DNA of 64,000 nucleotides from positions 248,001-312,000 of the forward strand of contig CAZPHB010000001.1 of NCBI GenBank assembly GCA_964586595.1, written 5' to 3'. Source of the DNA: REEB481 sp964586595 (GTDB lineage: Bacteria > Bacteroidota > Bacteroidia > NS11-12g > UBA955). The notes below the pieces were generated by a model. The model was given only the letters and a program-made list of their open reading frames with translations. It was not told the origin of the DNA and searched no databases. A program made the position numbers and the translations under genes. Shown in pieces: positions 59,221 through 64,000 of the stretch. Every line of letters begins with the position of its first letter. The stretch's first letter is position 1.

Positions 59221-62200
59221 CCACGTGGGTCAGGGTGAAATGGAATGCGTTCCATAAAATCGACCTCAAACGACGCCACGCCAAAATCTTCTGATACCTT
59301 TCCGCGCATGCGGTAAACACCCCTTCCCCGGAAGGGACAACGCCGTACGGAAGGTGGAAAGTGAACCGTATCAAAAAACTGGCCCCGGCAATCTATCCAG
59401 GTTCCGAAATACATTTCTTGTCCTTTAAGTGTGCGTGTAGGTTTTACAGCCACCAGGTAGCCACATACTTCCATGCGCCTGCCCTTTTGTGATGCTTCAA
59501 GCAGTACCGGAACAGGCTTCAGTCCTTCCGGAAACTGCGCCATCAAAAACGGATCACACAGGGGAAAACCAAGCAGTTCCAGTTGTTCAAAAGCATCTTC
59601 CAGAGGCCGGGTAATCAGCGCTGGCAAACTCCAGCTTTTGACCGGCTCACGGAACAGCATCTGGGGCTCGCTGCTGCCGGTAGTTCCGCTCATCAGCCAA
59701 TGCAGTTCCCACATCAGGGCCTTGCGGTCTTTGCCGGAGAAGCGAAACGCGCCGATGCGCAGCAACAGCTTCATCTGAGCCAGGGTGCAGGGAATGCGCG
59801 CGGTAAAATCGGAGAGGCCGGTAAAAGGTCCCTGCTGTGCGCGTTCTTGCAATAGCTGCGCGATGAAGCGTTGCTCCAATCCCTGAACCATAGACAATCC
59901 AAGCCAAAGCGTTGTTCCCTGCAGGCGCGCTTCTGCCAGACTGTGGTTAACACAGGGAGCCTCTACCTGCGCACCGCACATGCGTGCGGCATGTACATAG
60001 AATTCTGTTCGGTAGAATCCGCCGTAGTTGTTGATGACCGCAGTATAGAATTCCAGCGGGTAGTAAGCTTTCAGAAATAAACTCTGATAACTTTCTACCG
60101 CATAGCTTGCGCTGTGACCTTTGGCGAAGCTATATCCGGCAAAACTTTCCACCTGTTGCCATACTTCGGCAGCAAGTTCATCGGAATGACCGCGTTCACG
60201 ACAGGATACAAACCAGCGTTCCCGCACACGTTTGAATTCATCACGGCTGCGGTACTTACCACTCATTCCCCGGCGCAGCACATCACTTTCATCCAGTCCC
60301 AGGCCTGCAAAATGGTGCGCCACCTTGATCACATCTTCCTGATACACCATCACTCCGTAGGTATCGGGCATGATTCCCAGCATGACCGGATGGGCCTTTC
60401 TGCGCTCCTGCACATCCACATGGCGGAGGATGTAGGTGCGCATCATGCCGCTGCTCGACACCCCGGGGCGAATAACACTGCTGGCTGCTACCAGTGTATG
60501 GTAATCGTTGCACTTTAACTTCTGCAACAGCTGACGCATGGCGGGGCTCTCCACATAAAAACAGCCCATGGTGCGTCCGCTGCTGATCAGCTTGTTTACG
60601 CGCGTATCGTTCTTAAACTCCTGGATGCGGTGAATCGCCACATCCACACCTTTGTTTTCTTTGATGATGTACACGGCATCGCGGATATGCCCCAGCCCGC
60701 GCTGGCTCAGGATGTCGAACTTATGCAGGCCCAGGTCTTCAGCTTCCAGCATGCTGAACTGAACGGTGGGAAAACCCTTCGGCGGCAGGTCTGTGGCGCT
60801 GTGGCAATACATGGGCTTTTGGCTGATGAGGATGCCTCCGGCATGAATGCTTCGATAGTTGGGCATTTGATGGATTCGGTCCGCGTAGCGCAGCATGAGC
60901 GCCTGAACATCCTGTGCATTGGACGTGCGTTCCAGAGGTTTGGGCTGTCCCGGCAATCGTTCCAGCATGCGGTCTGTTTCTTCCTTGGGAAGGCCAAACA
61001 CCTTGCCCAGTTCACGCAACACTGCATTGGTTTTGAAGGTACTGTACACCGCCAGCAGGGCCGTGTGTTCCGTGCCGTGGCGTTCAAAAATGTAGCGCGT
61101 AACTTCATCGCGGTCGCGCCACGAAAAATCCAGGTCGAAATCGGGCGGGCTGGTACGGTAAGGGTTGATGAATCGCTCGAAGTACAAATCAAGTTCCACC
61201 GGATCTACATCGGTGATGCGCATGCAATAGGCAACAATGCTGTTGGCTCCGCTGCCCCTTCCCACATAAAAAAAGCCACGGCTTTGGGCATAGCGCACAA
61301 TATCCCAGCTGATGAGGAAATACGCCGTAAACCCCAATGATTCAATCACCTTCAGTTCCTTTTCAAGTCGTTCCAGCGCCGGCCCTGATCCTTGCGGATA
61401 CCTGAACAGAAAACCTTCACGGGCCAGGGTTTGTAGCAAACGTTGGTCTTCGGCGGCATCGCCGGAAAAAGTTGACTTGTTCTGATTGCGGCCAAACTGC
61501 GGACGATAACTGCACTGCGCCAGCAACTCCGAACTGCGCTGCAGCAGTTGCGGATAATCGCGGTACTGCAGCAACAGTTCATCCATACTGCGGAAGGTAT
61601 CCTCGCTGCTTCCTGTATCTGCCGGCGCAAGACGGCTCAGCAGACAATTTTTATCGATGCACCGCAGCAGTCGATGGGTATTGAAATCCAACTTATCGCG
61701 AAAGGTGGCGGTGCATAATGCCGTCAGTTTCTCAGGCTGCCGTCGCCATGCAGAAGCATACAACCTTCCTAAATCTGCCGGTTTCACCCCAACATATTCA
61801 AAGTCGCGCAGCCGATGAGGAAACTGCGGCAACGACGCCTGGGTAAAGGGGTAAATCACCAGGCAATGTGCGAACGCAGGTGCCTGCATGGGAAATGGTT
61901 TCTTGTACATCAGGTAACGGCTCAGCCAGCGGTTCAACTCCTCGAAGCCTGCTTCATTTTTCACCAAAACCACAAAGAGTTGCCTGGCGCCATTGCGCAC
62001 ATCCACACCGCCGGCCACGGGAATCCCTTTCGCTGCCGCTTCCCGAAAAAAATCCGGAATACCCGATACCGCGTTGATGTCGGTAAGGGCCAACACCGGC
62101 AGCGACAACGCATCTTCAGCAGGTAAGCGCAAGGGCCGACGCTGCTTCCAGGCGCCGGGAATAAGATCGGCCAGGCCTGCAACTGCCTGGTGTTCCGAAA

Positions 62201-62291
62201 CAGCATGCTGCCTGGAAAACCAGGACAACAGTTCCCCAGGCGGTAAAATACCGTAACGCAAACTGAACCAACTGTGGCAATTCAGGTACAA
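59217..62291 (-). CDS. DnaE2-like DNA polymerase III alpha subunit
   Basis: A C-family DNA polymerase of 1024 residues, shorter than replicative DnaE and close to DnaE2. TTG start at 62291 (MYLNCHSWFSLRYGIL), where Bacteroidota DnaE2-type proteins usually begin. The first PHP motif reads NCHSWFS instead of HxH. The polymerase palm has GRGSGANSIVAYC, FERFINPYR, and the catalytic PDFDLDFSWRDRDEV. The C-terminal part has the OB fold (VCGYLVAVKPTRTLKGQEM). The replicative dnaE must lie elsewhere. No imuA/imuB partner is in the window. Confidence 0.9.
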   Translation of the reverse strand: MYLNCHSWFSLRYGILPPGELLSWFSRQHAVSEHQAVAGLADLIPGAWKQRRPLRLPAEDALSLPVLALTDINAVSGIPDFFREAAAKGIPVAGGVDVRNGARQLFVVLVKNEAGFEELNRWLSRYLMYKKPFPMQAPAFAHCLVIYPFTQASLPQFPHRLRDFEYVGVKPADLGRLYASAWRRQPEKLTALCTATFRDKLDFNTHRLLRCIDKNCLLSRLAPADTGSSEDTFRSMDELLLQYRDYPQLLQRSSELLAQCSYRPQFGRNQNKSTFSGDAAEDQRLLQTLAREGFLFRYPQGSGPALERLEKELKVIESLGFTAYFLISWDIVRYAQSRGFFYVGRGSGANSIVAYCMRITDVDPVELDLYFERFINPYRTSPPDFDLDFSWRDRDEVTRYIFERHGTEHTALLAVYSTFKTNAVLRELGKVFGLPKEETDRMLERLPGQPKPLERTSNAQDVQALMLRYADRIHQMPNYRSIHAGGILISQKPMYCHSATDLPPKGFPTVQFSMLEAEDLGLHKFDILSQRGLGHIRDAVYIIKENKGVDVAIHRIQEFKNDTRVNKLISSGRTMGCFYVESPAMRQLLQKLKCNDYHTLVAASSVIRPGVSSSGMMRTYILRHVDVQERRKAHPVMLGIMPDTYGVMVYQEDVIKVAHHFAGLGLDESDVLRRGMSGKYRSRDEFKRVRERWFVSCRERGHSDELAAEVWQQVESFAGYSFAKGHSASYAVESYQSLFLKAYYPLEFYTAVINNYGGFYRTEFYVHAARMCGAQVEAPCVNHSLAEARLQGTTLWLGLSMVQGLEQRFIAQLLQERAQQGPFTGLSDFTARIPCTLAQMKLLLRIGAFRFSGKDRKALMWELHWLMSGTTGSSEPQMLFREPVKSWSLPALITRPLEDAFEQLELLGFPLCDPFLMAQFPEGLKPVPVLLEASQKGRRMEVCGYLVAVKPTRTLKGQEMYFGTWIDCRGQFFDTVHFPPSVRRCPFRGRGVYRMRGKVSEDFGVASFEVDFMERIPFHPDPRG

Positions 62292-62466
62292 TTGTTAAAT
62301 ATCTTATCTAAGAACCGTTCATAATTTACACCAAAAAGGATGTGTGTCAAGCCGTTTGTAAACATTTAACCTCGTTTGCAGGCAGAAGCAGTTGCTGCAC
62401 AGCAAAGGCAAAAAACTATCTTCGACCGAAGAAAGCACTTTCCCTCATACAACTCAAAGGCAACAC

Positions 62467-63189
62467 ATGGAAGCATTGCGGAACATAGACCTCAGCAAGG
62501 TGTTGGTACTGGATATCGAAACCGTATCGGCGGCCAAAGATTTTGCAGATCTGGATGCAGCATGGCAAGACCTATGGGCCTTAAAGGCTAAGAATATTGC
62601 CCGCGATCAAACGCCGGAAGAAGCATATCAGCGCGCCGGCATTTACAGTGAATTCGCCAAGGTAGTCTGCATCAGCGCCGGTATTTTCCAACCCTGGAAC
62701 GACCATTACCGATTCCGCATAACTTCCTTTTACGGACATGAAGAGCAGGAAGTACTTCGTCAATTTGCCAACCTGCTCCACAACAGATTTCACGGAAGAG
62801 ACTTCATCCTGTGCGCGCACAACGGCAAAGAATTCGATTTCCCGTTTCTGGCGCGCCGCATGACCATACAGGGAATCAGATTGCCGCTGCTGCTGGACAT
62901 TGGTGGAAAGAAGCCCTGGGAAATTCCACACTTGGACACCATGGAACTGTGGAAGTTCGGCGATTTCAAGAGCTATACTTCGCTGGCGCTATTGGCAAAA
63001 GCATTGAATATCCCCACACCCAAAGACGATATTGACGGCAGTCAGGTGGGCCGCGTTTATTACGAAGAACAGGATTTAGATCGTATTAAGACATACTGCC
63101 AAAAAGATGTGCTCACCGTAGCACAGGTGTTGCTGCGCATGAGGGGGGAATCCTGCATTCCCGATTCGGATGTTATTGAAATTGTTTAA
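62467..63189 (+). CDS. DEDD-family 3'-5' exonuclease (PolB exonuclease-like)
   Basis: 240 residues from the ATG at 62467 (MEALRNIDLSKVLVLDIETV). The ribonuclease-H-like exonuclease motifs are visible: Exo I DIET (Asp16, Glu18), Exo II in CAHNGKEFDFPFLARR and Exo III in KTYCQKDVLTVAQVLLRM. It resembles the DNA_pol_B_exo2 family, stand-alone enzymes of unknown partner. The longer frame upstream (25 residues) has no support. It lies divergent from the DnaE2-like polymerase, 175 bases away. Confidence 0.92.
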   Translation: MEALRNIDLSKVLVLDIETVSAAKDFADLDAAWQDLWALKAKNIARDQTPEEAYQRAGIYSEFAKVVCISAGIFQPWNDHYRFRITSFYGHEEQEVLRQFANLLHNRFHGRDFILCAHNGKEFDFPFLARRMTIQGIRLPLLLDIGGKKPWEIPHLDTMELWKFGDFKSYTSLALLAKALNIPTPKDDIDGSQVGRVYYEEQDLDRIKTYCQKDVLTVAQVLLRMRGESCIPDSDVIEIV

Positions 63190-63244
63190 GGCGGTCATTT
63201 TACATTGTTATGTTGAATTGCCATTGATTAAAAGCAGGCTTACT

Positions 63245-63252
63245 TATATTTG
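63245..63252 (+). promoter_or_regulatory. -7 element TATATTTG before the last gene
   Basis: Exact TAnnTTTG match, six bases before the ATG at 63259; a TTG 18 bases upstream (63224-63226) fits a -33 element. This is the best-formed two-part promoter in the window. Confidence 0.75.
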
Positions 63253-63258
63253 CATGTG

Positions 63259-64000
63259 ATGAATTTAGGGGCATTCGGCAGATGGGTGTTGGCGCTCACC
63301 TTGATGGCGACATCCATTCCTGTGCTCTATGCTGCTGAGCCTACAGTACAAGCATCTTCAGTTACGTTCCAGAGCCTGACATGCAACAGTGTGCGCATCA
63401 ATTGGACCCGTGGAAACGGAGCCCGCTGCATTGTATTGGTCAAAGAAGGCTCCGCCGTTGATGCCAGTCCTGCAGACGGCATGTCATACACCTCGTTCAG
63501 CGCCTTTGGAACAGGTTCAGAAATAGGAACCGGCAACTTTGCCGTGTACAACTTCCTGGGAAACAACGTAACCATTACCGGCTTGAAATCGAATACCGAT
63601 TACCACATCGCCGTATTCGAACACGACAATAATCTTCCTGATTTTTTAACCACCAATCCCGCACGCGGGAACATCAGAACACATTTTCTGAATGTTGATT
63701 TTTCATATTCCTACCAGGATTCCTGCCAATTCAACAACCTGTTCAGCTTCACGAATAAAACCACTTCCAGCTTTACAGGCCTTACCTATTTCTGGACCTT
63801 TGGGGATGGCAACAGCAGCACTGCTAAAGATCCTACCCACAGCTATGCCAATGGAGGCAACTACTTCACCAGCCTGACAGTTACCCCTTCCTTAGGATGT
63901 CCGAATGTGTTTGCCAACCCCAAGGCTACCCTGGTTATTCCCAACATGTTCATCCGCATCGGGGTGAATGATACCGTTCAGTGCCTCTACAACAACAGTT
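63259..64000 (+). CDS. Exported FnIII/PKD surface protein (5' part only)
   Basis: 247 residues are visible before the window ends; the frame is open. A signal peptide (GRWVLALTLMATSIPVLYAA) is followed by a fibronectin-III-like domain (VTFQSLTCNSVRINWTRGNG ... VTITGLKSNTDYHIAVFE) and then a PKD domain (CQFNNLFSFTNKT, YFWTFGDGNSS, HSYANGGNYF). This order is usual for large type IX cargo adhesins of Bacteroidota, but the C-terminal sorting domain is outside the window. Start at 63259 rather than the out-of-frame ATG at 63254. Confidence 0.85.
   Translation, partial: MNLGAFGRWVLALTLMATSIPVLYAAEPTVQASSVTFQSLTCNSVRINWTRGNGARCIVLVKEGSAVDASPADGMSYTSFSAFGTGSEIGTGNFAVYNFLGNNVTITGLKSNTDYHIAVFEHDNNLPDFLTTNPARGNIRTHFLNVDFSYSYQDSCQFNNLFSFTNKTTSSFTGLTYFWTFGDGNSSTAKDPTHSYANGGNYFTSLTVTPSLGCPNVFANPKATLVIPNMFIRIGVNDTVQCLYNNS

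Noticed and set aside
60630..61340. 236-codon plus-strand frame inside the polymerase gene
   Set aside because: Antisense shadow, caused by the GC-rich codon pattern of the polymerase gene; no domain.
59217..62291. Horizontal transfer of the polymerase gene
   Set aside because: The gene looks slightly richer in G and C by eye, but no mobile element, repeat or tRNA flanks it and I could not compute composition.
1..64000. tRNA, rRNA, riboswitch, CRISPR or insertion sequence
   Set aside because: All gaps are under about 200 bases and none shows a cloverleaf, repeat array or terminal inverted repeats with transposase.

Overview
The window is a gene-dense stretch (no gap over about 200 bases) of a chromosome from the phylum Bacteroidota, probably a free-living, gliding or type IX-secreting member. 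The evidence is the SprE/PorW lipoprotein, several secreted proteins with type IX sorting tails or PKD/FnIII domains, DUF5686 and DUF5723 family proteins, an ATP synthase operon without atpD and atpC, an L32 protein without zinc cysteines, and many copies of the Bacteroidota -7 promoter element TAnnTTTG just upstream of starts. I see no rRNA, tRNA, CRISPR array, transposase or phage gene. I cannot assign a genus.

Layout. 1-9.3 kb: the 5' part of a signal peptide peptidase (sppA, minus), an orphan PhoR-like histidine kinase, then a TetR regulator, TolC-type outer membrane factor, HlyD-type adaptor and RND pump in one operon, closed by a strong hairpin terminator; a small membrane protein follows. 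9.4-12.4 kb: a lipoprotein and a DUF5723-type protein of unknown role. 12.4-17.8 kb (minus): pepA-pdxA-yceD-rpmF-plsX-fabH, covering peptide turnover, vitamin B6, ribosome and fatty acid/phospholipid initiation. 17.8-24.3 kb (minus): a short M23-peptidase-like membrane protein, bactofilin, AtpZ, a small membrane protein and atpBEFHAG.

24.3-42.4 kb: sprE and a class A penicillin-binding protein (plus); a lipoprotein prolyl isomerase and a MmcQ/YjbR protein (minus); a MORN-repeat protein with uridine kinase (plus); a DUF5686 protein (minus) divergent from a very large TraB/GumN protein and a secreted protein (plus); then lipB-lemA-TPM-TPM (minus) divergent from yraN. 42.4-49.8 kb: a 1005-residue TPR protein with mazG, a ZIP transporter with its DtxR-type regulator, a polytopic membrane protein and miaE.

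49.8-64 kb: the minus-strand operon fabG-tatC-rpiB-GH3, a large type IX cargo protein, rarA, a DEAD-box RNA helicase, a DnaE2-like polymerase (minus), a DEDD-family exonuclease, and the first part of an FnIII/PKD surface protein cut by the window end.

Most genes are household or envelope genes. The items I consider most worth checking are promoters placed so close to starts that many mRNAs should be leaderless, the M23-like protein that lacks its peptidase domain beside bactofilin and the ATP synthase genes, a hairpin between atpE and atpF, a palindrome before the tetR-RND operon, the TraB/GumN multidomain protein, and the DnaE2-like polymerase with a degenerate PHP motif lying divergent to an exonuclease gene. 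I did not find a clearly new multi-gene defence or mobile system. Assignments come from reading the translations; no database search was run.
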